Assembly: GCF_041146395.1 (NCBI RefSeq)
Contig: NC_090989.1
Coordinates: 284,052,343 to 284,116,342, forward strand
Length of the DNA stretch: 64,000 nt
Direction of reading: 5' to 3'
Source of the DNA: Eulemur rufifrons
Taxonomy: Eukaryota; Chordata; Mammalia; Primates; Lemuridae
Program-made: the position numbers and the translations under genes
The notes under the pieces: model-generated
Databases searched by the model: none
What the model was told of the DNA's origin: nothing
What the model saw: only the letters and a program-made list of their open reading frames with translations
Part shown: piece after piece, positions 1 through 9,361 of the stretch
Layout: every line of letters begins with the position of its first letter
How positions within the stretch are numbered: the first letter of the stretch is position 1

Positions 1-1297
1 GGCAGCCTGGGAGCTCAGCCTCTCCCAGCCAGTTTTCTCATCTGCAAAATGGGGACACGTGCCCTCCCTCATCCAAAGAGAGCACGCCACTCCAGCCCGC
101 AAGGCCTCCAGCACAAGAGAGTCAGGGACGGAGTCTTCTTAGGTTGGACAAACTTGGAGCCCCCACACCCACCCCAGTCACCCTCACGTGGGGGGGGGGG
201 CGCTAACTCTGTGCGGACCTCCTGCCCTCACCAAACGCCCTGCACCCACACTGGGCTCTGAGCACCTCCCAGCATGGCTGAACTGCACCCCAGGCTGCAG
301 AGGTGTGGGCAGGCAAGAGGGACTGTGGACACGGCTTCATTCACAATCAGCTGTTTTAACTTCCATTCGGCACAAATCCTTCTCCGGCCTGACAGCCTGG
401 CTGCCGTCCCGCCACCAAATTAATATCCTTTCTGGAGCCCATTTATGAAGTCTCCCCCTCCCTGTCTCTCACTGGCTTCCACACCCCGGGGAGGGCAATG
501 GGTGGGTGCCCCCGGCCGTGCCCACTCCTCTTTCGAGAGAGTCCGGGCCTGGAGTTGTTGGGCAGCTGGGGCTAGGACGCTGCTGGGCGCGATGGCAGCG
601 GGAGGAGAGGAAACTGACCCTCGTTCCTCTGGGCTGTCCCCCCCACAGACGTAGGGCCAGCCCCGAAAACAGCAAAGCTGCCAAAGTGAGGGTCCCAATT
701 CTGGGATGGCACCTTCCGAGGTTTGAGGGTCCCGTTCATGCGGCCCCTGGCGACCTGCCCACCGGGCTCGGCCGCTTGGGGGAAGAGAGGTCCAGCCTGC
801 TGCCTGGGCAGACACACGCCAGGAGCCAGCGGCCTGCTGAAGGCGGCAGCGCAGAGGCCACTCGGGCCCAGCGCACTGTCCGTCCCGGGGCCAAGGAGGC
901 CGGACCCTTAGAGCGAGCGCAGAAGTTGCTCCTCCCGCTCCAGCACGGCTCCTGCGCGGCCCGGCTGGAGCTGGGCGCCAAGGCGGCCCGGGGCGCACGG
1001 GGCCGGCGGGGGAACCCCTCGTCCCGGGCGAACCCGCCGCCCCAGCCCGCCGCCCCCTCTCGCGCCCCGGCCGGTGGGCCCGCGCCCGCGCCCCTCCCCG
1101 CCCGCTCGGCCCAGGGAAAAGTTGCCCCGCGCCGACCCCTCCGGGCGCGGCGCCCGGACCCGCGCGAAGGCGGCGGGGGCGCGAGGTCCGAGGGGGCCGG
1201 GCCGAGGGCCCCGGCGCGCGCCGCGAACGCGCCCCCCGGCCCGGCTCGGCCCGGCTCCCCGGCTCCCCGGCCCCCGGCCCGGCCCGCGAGCACTCAC
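1..1297 (-). other. RXRA: RXRA intron 1 (5' part)
   Basis: This is the beginning of RXRA intron 1, read on the minus strand. It starts at the GT of the donor at 1296-1297 (sequence GTGAGT on the minus strand) and runs off the left edge of the window. The half nearest the exon (about 890-1297) belongs to the CpG island; the rest is ordinary GC-rich intron with a G11 run at 190-200 and an AT-richer patch at 340-450. No other exon is visible. Human RXRA has a very long first intron, so absence of exon 2 here is expected. Confidence 0.9.
10..57 (+). repeat. MIR fragment
   Basis: Contains the MIR core wording 'ttttctcatctgcaaaatgg' preceded by a diverged 'cctctcccagcc'. Short and inside RXRA intron 1. 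Confidence 0.55.
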
Positions 1298-1325
1298 CGA
1301 GCGGCAGGAAGTGCTTGGTGTCCAT
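1298..1325 (-). CDS. RXRA: RXRA exon 1, coding part (retinoid X receptor alpha, N-terminus)
   Basis: Retinoid X receptor alpha is a nuclear receptor that binds 9-cis-retinoic acid and is the obligate partner of RAR, VDR, PPAR, LXR and FXR on direct-repeat DNA sites. On the minus strand the ATG at 1325-1323 opens nine codons, MDTKHFLPL, then one G (1298) that would begin the Asp codon completed by exon 2; known RXRA begins MDTKHFLPLD. The exon ends at a consensus donor, GTGAGT, at 1297-1292, so splice phase and position fit the gene. The start context is strong (gcggccATGg: G at -3, G at +4). The paralogues RXRB and RXRG do not begin this way. The DNA-binding and ligand-binding domains lie in later exons beyond the left edge. 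An in-frame upstream ATG at 1343-1341 could add six residues (MSGSAA). Identification rests on the nine residues plus the donor and CpG-island setting. Confidence 0.95.
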
Positions 1326-1403
1326 GGCCGCCGACCCACTCATGCCCCGCGCGGCGGCGAGCGCGGCCCCCGGCGGCCGGCCCGGGCCCGGGCGGCGGGG
1401 AGC

Positions 1404-1433
1404 CGGCGGCGGCGGCGTCGGCGGCGGCGGCGG
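1404..1433. repeat. CGG triplet tract in RXRA 5' UTR/promoter
   Basis: Four CGG units, one CGT, then five CGG units (plus strand); the RXRA strand reads CCG. It lies 79-108 bases upstream of the start codon, so it may be in the 5' UTR. Such tracts are slippage-prone and can affect translation, but this one is short and interrupted. Confidence 0.85.
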
Positions 1434-1633
1434 CGCGCGGAGGCCGCGGCGCGGCGAGTTGTTGCAAAAGTCGCCCAACAATGTAAACTACTTGTGCCTG
1501 CGCGCCGCCGCCGCGCGCGCCCGGCCCGCGCCCCCGCCGCCGCGCGCCCGCGCCCCGCTCCGACCGCGGCTCTGCGGCGCCGGCGGGGGGGCGGCGGGGG
1601 GCCCGCGACGGGCGCGGACTCTGCGCAGCGCCG

Positions 1634-1671
1634 CCGCCCCGCCCGCCCGCGCCCGCGCCCCGCCCGCCGCG
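1634..1671. promoter_or_regulatory. GC-box (SP/KLF) cluster
   Basis: A run of overlapping ccgccc and cgcccc motifs, the reverse complement of the SP1 site gggcgg, about 310 bases upstream of the RXRA start codon. An NRF1-like 'ctgcgcagcg' core directly adjoins it at 1621-1630. Confidence 0.6.
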
Positions 1672-1686
1672 AGTTGGGAGCGCCGC

Positions 1687-1704
1687 GCAAACTTGCAAGT
1701 TTGC
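1687..1704. promoter_or_regulatory. 18-bp perfect palindrome in RXRA promoter
   Basis: GCAAACTTGCAAGTTTGC is identical to its reverse complement, with no central spacer. It is an AT-richer block inside extremely GC-rich DNA, which suggests selection. No factor is assigned. Confidence 0.7.
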
Positions 1705-1807
1705 CTCCGCCAGGGGTTCCCGGGAGCCGCGCGGGGGCGGCGTGGGAGGCGGCTCGGCGGGCGCGGGGCGGGGGCGGGCGCAGAACTCCCTCCCCGGCCT
1801 GCCAAAA

Positions 1808-1834
1808 ACACACGCGCGCACACGCGCGCGCGCG
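1808..1834. repeat. Alternating purine-pyrimidine (CA/CG) tract
   Basis: 27 bases of strictly alternating purine and pyrimidine (acacac, then cg and ca steps), about 480 bases upstream of the RXRA start codon. Such tracts are the standard Z-DNA-forming sequence. Confidence 0.7.
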
Positions 1835-2110
1835 GCCGGCGGGGGAGGAGGAGAGCGGGCCGGGAGCCCGGCGGCCGGGCCATTGTCTGTGGCGGCCACA
1901 CAAAGCGGCCGGGCGGTGGCTGCGCGGGGACCCCGGCCCTGTTGGGCGGGCGCGGAGCGCGGCAGGACGGCCCCAGCACCGACACCTCGCCCATTCCCGC
2001 GACGCGTGGGGAAACTGAGGCCCGGGAGTGGCGGCGAGCCCCAACGCCTCAGAGCAGGGGCCCCTCTGTCGGGGGAACGACTACTCTTTCGGACGCCCCC
2101 CAGTCCGCCT

Positions 2111-2750
2111 CCCCACCTCACGCCGGAGACCCCCAGCCCTCCCCCCACGCCCGGCCCCCAACGGACCGACCCACGGGCCAACGCGAGGGGGAGGGGCTCA
2201 CACTTGCACACAGCCCGGACTTCTCAGACCCCTCCTCCCAGGCACCGGGCTGCAAGAGTGGGACAGGACTTTGTGGCTGGTGGCTATTTTTATATCTTGG
2301 GTAGTTCTCTGCCCTGACTTCCAAATTCATGATTTGTTTGTTTAAAAACGAAAGGAAGCACTCCTGCCCCGGGACAGCTTGGGCCTCTTCCGCCGCCATC
2401 CTGGGCGGCTGGAATTCGGGTTTGGGTGTGAGCTACCTGCACGGAGCCAAGCCGGCCTTCCCTGGCAGGCACAGCCCCGGCCGCCCCCTGCGCCAGGCTG
2501 GCCGGGCACCGGGCCTCCCTCCTCACCACACTCCTCGCGCACCTCCCGGTTAGACCCAGGGTTCCGGGGTGCAGGCTTGGGCTCTGCCAGGCAGAGGGGC
2601 TTGCCAGAGTCTCACAGGCTGCACGCGGTTCCCGGGGCAGGGGCTGTGCACAGAGAGGGCAGTGATGACCAGGTGCAGAAAGCCATCACACTGCCCAGAG
2701 ACAGCCACAGCCCATGACTGGAGAGGGTGTCCTGCTGCCTGGGTGTACCA
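2111..2750. other. Proximal upstream flank of RXRA
   Basis: No gene. Contains a MEF2-like 'ctatttttata' at 2284-2294 and an adjacent ETS core (cttccg, 2387-2392) and YY1-like core (ccgccatc, 2393-2400), about 1 kb upstream of the RXRA start codon. The rest is GC-rich and unremarkable. Confidence 0.45.
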
Positions 2751-2751
2751 C

Positions 2752-2815
2752 TGTCACCGGTGTGACCACCCTCTGGGCTTCACTTTCCTCCTCTGTGAAA
2801 TGGGGCAGAAGCAGG
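2752..2815 (+). repeat. MIR fragment
   Basis: Diverged copy of the MIR segment 'gtgacc...tcactttcctcctctgtgaaatggggc'; only the central part remains. Confidence 0.6.
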
Positions 2816-3487
2816 ACCCTCCTAAAGCCAGCCACCAACGGCCAGATCCCAGGAGGCCCTCACTCCACCTGGGGCAGGGGCACCCCTGGGGGACTGCGAG
2901 GGTGAGCCCTGGTTGGGCAGCCCACCCCCAGCACAGCCACAGGCCTATGTGGGCAGCTCTCTCCAGCTTTCTTTCCCCTATTAGCTGGCTCCTGGGCCCC
3001 CAGCAGAGGTCCCCCCACCCATATACACACCATGACCAGCGGGCAGCCTGCACCCCCCCCAGCAGCAGCCAGTTTACTTGGACCTCTCACCCACTTGCAT
3101 CACAACCACGACAAACCTACTGCCCCACCCCCGCACACACCAGCCCCACCTGATGACCTCGTGCCAGGGCAGGGGGTTTTGGGGGGCAGGGGGGACACAG
3201 GACAAGCCCTAAGAAGGAGGCCCCATGAACACCAACATATACTGGGCATATGCTGAGTGCCAGGCCCAGCTCCTGGGCCTGCCTCTAGTGCCCCAGACCG
3301 TGGCACACAATCCGTGGCCCTTTTGGGCCCCATCTTCCTGGCCTGCGTCCAACCGCACAGGCCATGCAGCACAAATGGCCAGGAAGAGAAGCCCATGGGA
3401 CATGGCACCCACTCCCTCCTTTGACACAGAGTCGCTATGAGATGCTCCAGCAGCCGGGGGCAGTGGGCACTACTAACCCATCTGACC

Positions 3488-3570
3488 TGTGGGGACAGAT
3501 GAGACGATGGAGCACTTCTCACAGCAGGGTGAAGCCGGCGTTTGAACCCAGGGCCCGTCCTTGGGACCGC
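3488..3570 (-). repeat. MIR fragment
   Basis: Reads as the reverse complement of the MIR 5' half: 'cagatgagacgatggagcac' followed by 'gcgtttgaacccagggc', the usual 'gattcgaacccagg' block. Strongly diverged. Confidence 0.45.
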
Positions 3571-3821
3571 TGGGCCACCAAGGGTGTCAGCCTGTGCTGG
3601 CTTCCTGCCAGGGCTGTGGGCTCTGTGAGCTGTGGACAGCCTGTCCAGGCCGGTGTCAGGACAGAAAGGACGGGAATACGGGGAGGGCAATGGAAGGAAA
3701 ATGTGAATGACCCGTTTTCCAACATTGTGGACCATTTGATCAGTCACCAAACGCCCGCGGAGCCCTTGCCGAGGGCCAGACCGCCGGCACTCTGGTGGAG
3801 GTGTGGGCCCAGAGGGACAAG

Positions 3822-4030
3822 GCACGAGCCAGGTCCCAGTGCTGCCTCTCACCAGCTGTGTGGTCTGGCCGGGTTACTTCCCTACTTGTTCCTCAGTTTC
3901 CTCATTTGTGAATGGACACAGCCACACCCTCCTCCCTGAGTCACTGCGATGACTAAATGAGATAATGCGGGGAGAGGCTGGCTCCGAGGAACGGCTCCGT
4001 CAGTGATAGTTATTGTTACTATTATGAAAT
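3822..4030 (+). repeat. MIR, nearly complete
   Basis: Follows the MIR consensus in order: 'caccagctgtgtggtctg', 'cctcagtttcctcatttgtg', 'gatgactaaatgagataatg' and a 'gttattgttactattat' end. This is the best-preserved MIR in the window. Confidence 0.85.
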
Positions 4031-4136
4031 GAGTTAGGCAGGTCACCTGCCCTCCTGGAGCCACAGCCCGGAGGGGACATAAGACACACCTACAAGTTTG
4101 AGGATGGTCCTGAGTGGGGTGTTGAAGGTTTTCCAC

Positions 4137-4403
4137 AGGGCGAGGTGGCTCACGCCTGCAATCCCAGCACTCTGGGAGGCCGAGGCAGGAGGATCGCTTG
4201 AGCTCAGGAGTTCGAGACCAGCCTGAGCAAGAGCGAGACCCTCATCTCTACTAAAAGCAGGAAAAATTAGCCAGGCATGGTGGTGAGTGCAGAAGGATCA
4301 CTTGAGCCCCAGAGTTGGAGGTCGCAGTGAGCTGTAATGATGCTATGGCAGAGTGCCGGGGCAACAGACAGAAAGACTGTCTCAAAAAAAAAAAAAAAAA
4401 AAA
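4137..4403 (+). mobile_element. Alu SINE (strepsirrhine-type), 4137-4403
   Basis: 7SL-derived dimer beginning 'agggcgaggtggctcacgcc', with intact A-box-like and B-box-like segments ('gttcgagaccagcctgagca'). The right arm has lost most of its first part: 'tggtggtgagtgc' jumps directly to 'agaaggatcacttgag'. It ends in an A20 tail (4384-4403). The flanks 'gaaggttttc' and 'ggaggttttc' look like a diverged target duplication. The 'gagcaagagcgagacc' wording, rather than human 'aacatggtgaaacc', is typical of lemur and galago Alus. Confidence 0.93.
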
Positions 4404-4894
4404 TGACGGAGGTTTTCATCAGGCAGAGGGCTGGCATAAGCTGTGACCAAAACACACCGAGCAGTGGTATGACAGCTGGTCCTGGGGGCCTCAAAGGCCA
4501 AGCTGAAGCTCCTGAGGTCACCTCCTTGGTGGGCGGCCTGGCTCCCCACTGTGCCCTCCCCCCCAGCCTCGGCCCTCGCACACCTGGAGGCAGAGAGGCG
4601 CACACATGGCAAATTTCAACACGGCCCCTCTCGCCCCCGGGAAGGCCAAGGCCTCTTCCTAAGAAACACCAAAAGGCGTCACCCAGCCATGCCTCTCCCC
4701 AGCACTCCTAGGGATGCTGGGGACAGTGGAGAGCATCGGGGGTCCAGACCCCGCAGACAAGCCCCGGTGCCCACAGGTGGGGAGTGGCTCTCAGCCTGGC
4801 CTTCCCTGTGCAGGGGGTCAGGGCCGGTGCCAGGGAGCCGGAGGCGTGGCCGAGGAGGGAGGCCCCTCCAGAAACACTCCGCTCCCTGATGGAA

Positions 4895-5285
4895 AGTGAC
4901 GGTGCCGCTTGTTATTTCTGCGGCCACTGTTTTTCAGTCTCCCTCAATTTGGGACTCTTTGGTGCAAACGATCCCACACGAAACCGCCCGGAACGGTGGT
5001 GGCCCCATTCAGAGTGCCAGGTCCGAGCAAACCATGGAAAAAACCACCCCAGCCTTCCTGCCAGGTGCTTCTGCAGCCAAAAGTATTTTTATAGTAATAT
5101 CCATCTATTTACAACCTGGGATCTGAGAGCGTTTTGTTTTTTGTTTTTTGTTTGGAGCTTTTTTAAAAAATTTCCCTGAAGGATGCTTTTTAAGGTACTT
5201 TGGCCTATTTCATGCGCCCGTCTCAGCTCAGTCTCATAAACAGTCTCGGAATCGCTGGGTGAATAACATTCTTAAAGCCGGTGTC
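4895..5285. promoter_or_regulatory. Candidate conserved non-coding element, 4895-5285
   Basis: AT-rich, non-repetitive block in GC-rich surroundings, with 'gtatttttatagtaatatcc', 'ttttttaaaaaatttccc' and 'ggtgaataacattcttaaag'. It has no reading frame of interest and no repeat I recognise. Called a candidate enhancer only by composition and homeodomain/MEF2-like cores. Confidence 0.35.
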
Positions 5286-5790
5286 TGTGCTGGCTGGGCA
5301 GCCGGGAGCCGGCGTCTGGGTGAACGGCTCCAGGCAGCTCCCGGGGCGCTAAGGGGGTGCTGGGCTGCTTCCTGTCCTGTCCCCCACAGGAGAGAGGCTC
5401 ACGTGACCCTGAGCTAAAGGAACCTCACAGAGGCTTGGGGCGCTCAGCCCCCAGCAAGGCAGGCCAGGGGCGTAGGCACTGCAAGCCTGTTCTCCTGGAC
5501 AAGGTGGCTTGTCCAGCATGCTTCTGTCCCCAAGCACTCCAGCGCAAAGGGGCCCTTTCTCACCTCCCCTGTGGCTCCGTTGGGGCTAAGACTTTCTGTC
5601 TGTGGTGACAGGTGACTCAGGCTGGGAGGGGGGGTAACACTTAGGGAGGCAGGAGCTCCCCAGAAATCACCCAGCAGGGCCAGATGGATGGAGCTGGGAC
5701 TAGGACCCAGGGGTCCCCTCCCCCTACCCCGTCATATCTCCTCTCTGCATCTGTCTAGGGGGAAACGGGCGCCAGTCTGCTCTGCGTAGT

Positions 5791-5834
5791 GGGGAGAAGG
5801 GGAAGGGAAGGGGAGAGGGGAGAAGAGAAGAGGA
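5791..5834. repeat. 44-bp polypurine tract
   Basis: Forty-four consecutive purines (G-rich, with gaa and gag units). Long polypurine tracts can form triplex (H-DNA). Confidence 0.85.
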
Positions 5835-6305
5835 TGCCTCCGTCTGGCTCTGCTCACCTGGGCAAACGTTTGCCATCCGTGGGACGACACTCTGCCCTCC
5901 CTGAACACCCAAAGCAGTGCGGGGCTGGGGGTGGGGGGCTGGAGGGTCTCTGGAAGGCAGACAGCCTACCTGCGTCACTGTCACTGTGTGGGCTCCTATG
6001 TTCACACCCCAGGGAGCTGCACTGGGGCTCCAGCCAACCGGTTCAGGTGAGCGAGGCTCAAGGAGATGGGGCTGGGTCCTGGGGACGGACCAGGATTTCC
6101 GGGCCGCTCCCACAAGAGCTGGTGGGTCCACTCCAGGGGCCTCCAAACAGCCAAAGACACACTCCTGCCAAAACCCAAGGCCAGCTGCAAGGAGTCACAG
6201 ACCCCCTGGGGAGGGGCCGGAGCTGTTCAGAGAGTCGGGAGAGGAGGACACGGAAGCTTCCGGCACCATCTCCTCTAACCCCACCCCACAGCCCAAGACT
6301 CCCGT

Positions 6306-6375
6306 TTCCCCATTTCGCAGGCGGAAACGCTGAGGCCGAGAGCAGCAGTGACTGACTCCAGACCATGCAGTGGCT
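6306..6375 (-). repeat. MIR fragment
   Basis: Reverse-complement MIR wording: 'ccccatttcgcaggcggaaa' then 'cgctgaggccgagagc'. Confidence 0.6.
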
Positions 6376-6604
6376 CCAGCACCTTGGTCACCAGACCCAG
6401 GGCTGAGGTCAGTGGTCAGAACCCCCAGGAAGGCCTCTCGGCAACCTCCAACCTTGCATCTGCCTCCGGTGAGCCACCCCACCTCCCTGCTGTCGTGGTG
6501 AGGGGCAGGCCAGCCAGAGCACGGGTGCCAGGTACAAGTAGAGACCGGATGGAAGGGCCAGGTTCTAGAAACAGTGTGCTGGGGGAGGTACCAGGAGTAA
6601 GAGG

Positions 6605-6725
6605 CTGTAGCCTGGCTCTACCACTAACTCTCACGTGGCCTTTGAACAAGGGCCTCTCTGAGCCTCAGTCTCTTCTTTTATAAAATGGGAGAAAAGAACC
6701 AGCTAATCACGGAGGCTTTTCAACA
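6605..6725 (+). repeat. MIR
   Basis: 'cctggctctaccactaactc', 'gtggcctttgaacaaggg', 'gagcctcagtctcttctttt' and 'ataaaatggg' follow the MIR consensus in order. Confidence 0.75.
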
Positions 6726-6884
6726 AGGAGAGAAAGTATGACCACAGGGAAATGGCTGCTAACATGTCACAGGAGTTGAGAAGGGCAAAGGCCGAGACTC
6801 CCAGCCTGGGCACCCGTCCCAACCCCGTCTGGCTCTGAACATGGCACGCGCCCCTCCCCCACACCCCTCTCCAGACGCCGCCCA

Positions 6885-7190
6885 TCGAGCGGGGAGATAA
6901 TGTGTTTGATCTGGGCATTTACTATCAACAATTGCCACATAAATCTCCCTGCGTCCGCGCACATATACATACGCGCTAGAGAGACGCAAGGAGGAGGTCT
7001 GTGCCCAATCCCCCTCCGCAGCCGTCTTGCCCCCATAAAGATAACGGGAAATGATTCATAATATTTATTTGACAGACATGATATGAACCATAATAGTCTG
7101 TTGGGATTAAAAATATCCGTACGTCTCTGCCATCCACCAGTGTGGTTTAAATGTTATATATGTGGCCTCCGTGCGGCGGGGAGATGGCAG
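6885..7190. promoter_or_regulatory. Candidate conserved non-coding element, 6885-7190
   Basis: Non-repetitive, AT-rich block with closely packed motif cores: AGATAA (6895-6900), 'ccataaagataacgg' near 7033, TATTTATT (about 7062-7069), GGATTA (7104-7109), 'gtggtttaaatgttatatat' (7142-7161). Unlike repeat-derived AT-rich DNA it contains scattered intact CpGs. The look is that of a developmental enhancer about 5.7 kb upstream of RXRA exon 1. Confidence 0.45.
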
Positions 7191-9361
7191 TGGTTATGAA
7201 TGGGGACGTGAAGAGAAGTCGTTTGCACTGAAGACTGGGACAGTGACCCAGGAGTGTGCCCAGCGCTCCTTGGTGCTTGCATGGAAAGAACAGTACTGAA
7301 AATTGCTGCTCCCTGCCCGCCACCCCCGCCCCCGCCAGCACATGGGGGTGCCGGCTGGGGGGGACCCGGCTCAGCCTAGGCTGCCTTTCGGGCACTGGCA
7401 CGAGGCTGCCACATCAGAGGCGGCCCAGGCCAGCCCCAGGCCTCAGGACAGAGGCCACCAGGACGGAGGCCACATGTGGGAGGTCCCTGAAGCCCAGGCC
7501 GCACCCTCCCTGGGCCAGGCCTGCGCCCAGCCTCTCCTAGCACAGAGCAGACAGCACCCCCTGCCCCCACCCTGGCACTCCCAGCTTAAACACCCTTTCT
7601 TGCTCCTCCTTGCCCCAGGGATAAAGTCCAAACTCCTGAGCAAAGCTACCCAGGCGCTCCCCCTCCTCCCTCCCTGAGTCATCCCCTCCTGCCCGCCCAG
7701 CCCCGCCCACAAGCCACCCCCTCCCCAGCTGGCCAGGGCTGGGCTGCCATTCCCACCCAGCCACAGCCCATACACAGCCTTCTCTGCACCCCACAGGCCA
7801 CAGACACCTGCACGTCCCTCTGTCCCTCGGCCGGTCATGTCTAGTCCCTCTGGCCTGTGAAGACACTCAGGGCAGGTGCCCCACTCTCCCCATGGGGCAC
7901 CGTCACCGTCACCGGAGCTCAGCGTTCACTGAGGGGGGGCAGGAGGCTGTTCTTAAGGGGTCTGGCTCCTGCCTCCAAGCCCTGGGGTGGACACTCAGGA
8001 CCCCGGGTCACATCTCAGTCCTTCTATACTTAGAAAAAACTCCTTTGATTCCCAAGGCCTCAGTTTACTTGTAAGTCCAATTAGCCTGCAGCCCCAGGGG
8101 TGGAGGCCCCGTGAAGACCAGAGGGCGGTTCCCCAAGAGGAAGCTGTTTAGGGTGTGCTTTGGAAAGCATCAAAGAAGTGACACTGAGAAAAATCTCAGG
8201 GGGCCGGGGGGACTTTTAACCCTACCTCTGCCACCCCCCCTTCAGGCCCCAGCAGACGCACAGGGAGCGCGGGCTCAGGCTGACGGATTACCAGCTCATG
8301 GTGACAACTGGCCTTTGTTTCTCCCACTAACGAGGGTCCCCAAAGGAAGCTTCTTAGCTAAGATTCACGGAGGAGAAGGCTGTCCTGGCGACAAGGTCAC
8401 CCGGGTCTGCAGCCCTGGCCTCAGCACCCCTCCTTGGGGCAGCTGCTCCCCTTTGGGGGAGACCCCTTCCTCCTGGGACCCCTGCCCACCAACGGGCCCA
8501 ACTCCTGCTTCCTAGACAGTGCTGGTGTCCAAGGCACCCATGTGTGGGGCTGTTGCCAGGCCCCTTCACCAGTAAGCACCCAGAACTGCAGGGTCCCCAC
8601 TGTCCCCCATCAGGGCCTCCCTTGAGCGGCAAGCAGCCCCTGGGCCTCCTCCTCCTGCTTCCGTGAGCCCGCCAGAGCCCTGCGTGCAGTGGTCGCACTC
8701 ACAGAGGGGCCGCTGGCCGCACCTCCTTCCCACGACGTGAGCGGCGCCGCCCTCACCTGCCTGAGTGATGCGGACCCGGGAAGGGACAGCGGTCCAGGAG
8801 GCCCCTGCCCTGGACAGCCGCCGGGACCGGTGGGCTTCAGAGGGGCTTAGCGAGCCGGCCCTGGCCTCAAGTGCCCTCCGTGTGGAAGGGGGTTTTCACA
8901 TGGGCAGCCACACCCTGGCTGAAGCCACTGGGAGCCTCAGAGCCTGCCCACGGGCCTCCAGAGCGACAGAGCGCCCGACTCCGGAAGGATGATCCCAGTG
9001 TCCCAGCCTGGGCCTCTTGCCCCGTGGAGCTCAGACCCGGGGCTTTCAGAACAACTCAGGCGGGCTGGGGGCACCCAGGAAAGGGAGCCAAAGGCCCCCC
9101 GTCAGCCCCTGCCCTGCCGGCAGCGAGGGAAAGACCAGAAATCCGTTCGATGTCCGCGTGCCAGGAGCCAGCTGTCTGCGCCGTGCGTGGCGGTGCGGCT
9201 GCTGCGGGTTTGCTGTGGTCGCTGGGCCGTGGCTGTTGGGGGTGTTCGTGTGTTTCCTGCTTGATGTTCCCAGGCTGATCGCACCTGCGTATCCGTGATC
9301 AGCCTGGGCCAGGGGTGGGAGCAAGGAACCTGGCTGTGAGGGGCCCAGGGGTCAGACTCAT
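7191..9361. other. Intergenic, no recognisable feature
   Basis: GC-rich unique-looking DNA. I see no exon, RNA gene or repeat I can name. A short 'accgtcaccgtcaccgg' tandem is at about 7901-7917. Long frames here are chance products of low stop frequency. Confidence 0.6.

Larger units (their letters stand above)
890..2110. promoter_or_regulatory. RXRA: CpG island spanning RXRA exon 1
   Basis: Very high GC with CpG close to expected frequency, in contrast to the CpG-depleted DNA on both sides. The island covers the promoter, exon 1 and the first 400 bases of intron 1. Edges were judged by eye. Expected to be unmethylated in most tissues, by analogy with other promoter islands. Confidence 0.85.
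1326..2110 (-). promoter_or_regulatory. RXRA: RXRA 5' UTR and core promoter (TATA-less, GC-rich)
   Basis: DNA immediately upstream of the RXRA start codon (rising coordinates, since the gene is on the minus strand). No TATA box is obvious near the exon; instead there are dense GC boxes at 1634-1671 (repeated ccgccc/cgcccc), a CGG tract, an AT-richer island at about 1458-1500 with 'ttgcaaaa' and 'acaatg' cores, and an imperfect palindrome around 1884-1910 (tgtggc-g-gccaca). This fits a dispersed-start housekeeping-type promoter. The transcription start cannot be placed from sequence alone, so the boundary between 5' UTR and promoter is not given. Confidence 0.8.

Noticed and set aside
420..1481. 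Open frame of 353 codons on the minus strand that contains MDTKHFLPL
   Set aside because: It is read-through of RXRA exon 1 into intron 1. The real coding part stops at the splice donor (1297).
1884..1910. Imperfect palindrome 'tgtggcggccaca' considered as an RXRA silencer
   Set aside because: Real but short with a central base; no known factor matched and such near-palindromes are common in CpG islands, so it is only mentioned within the promoter entry.
1074..2304. Overlapping 300-codon frames on the plus strand across the CpG island
   Set aside because: Arg/Ala/Pro/Gly-rich shadows caused by the near absence of AT-rich stop codons in the island.
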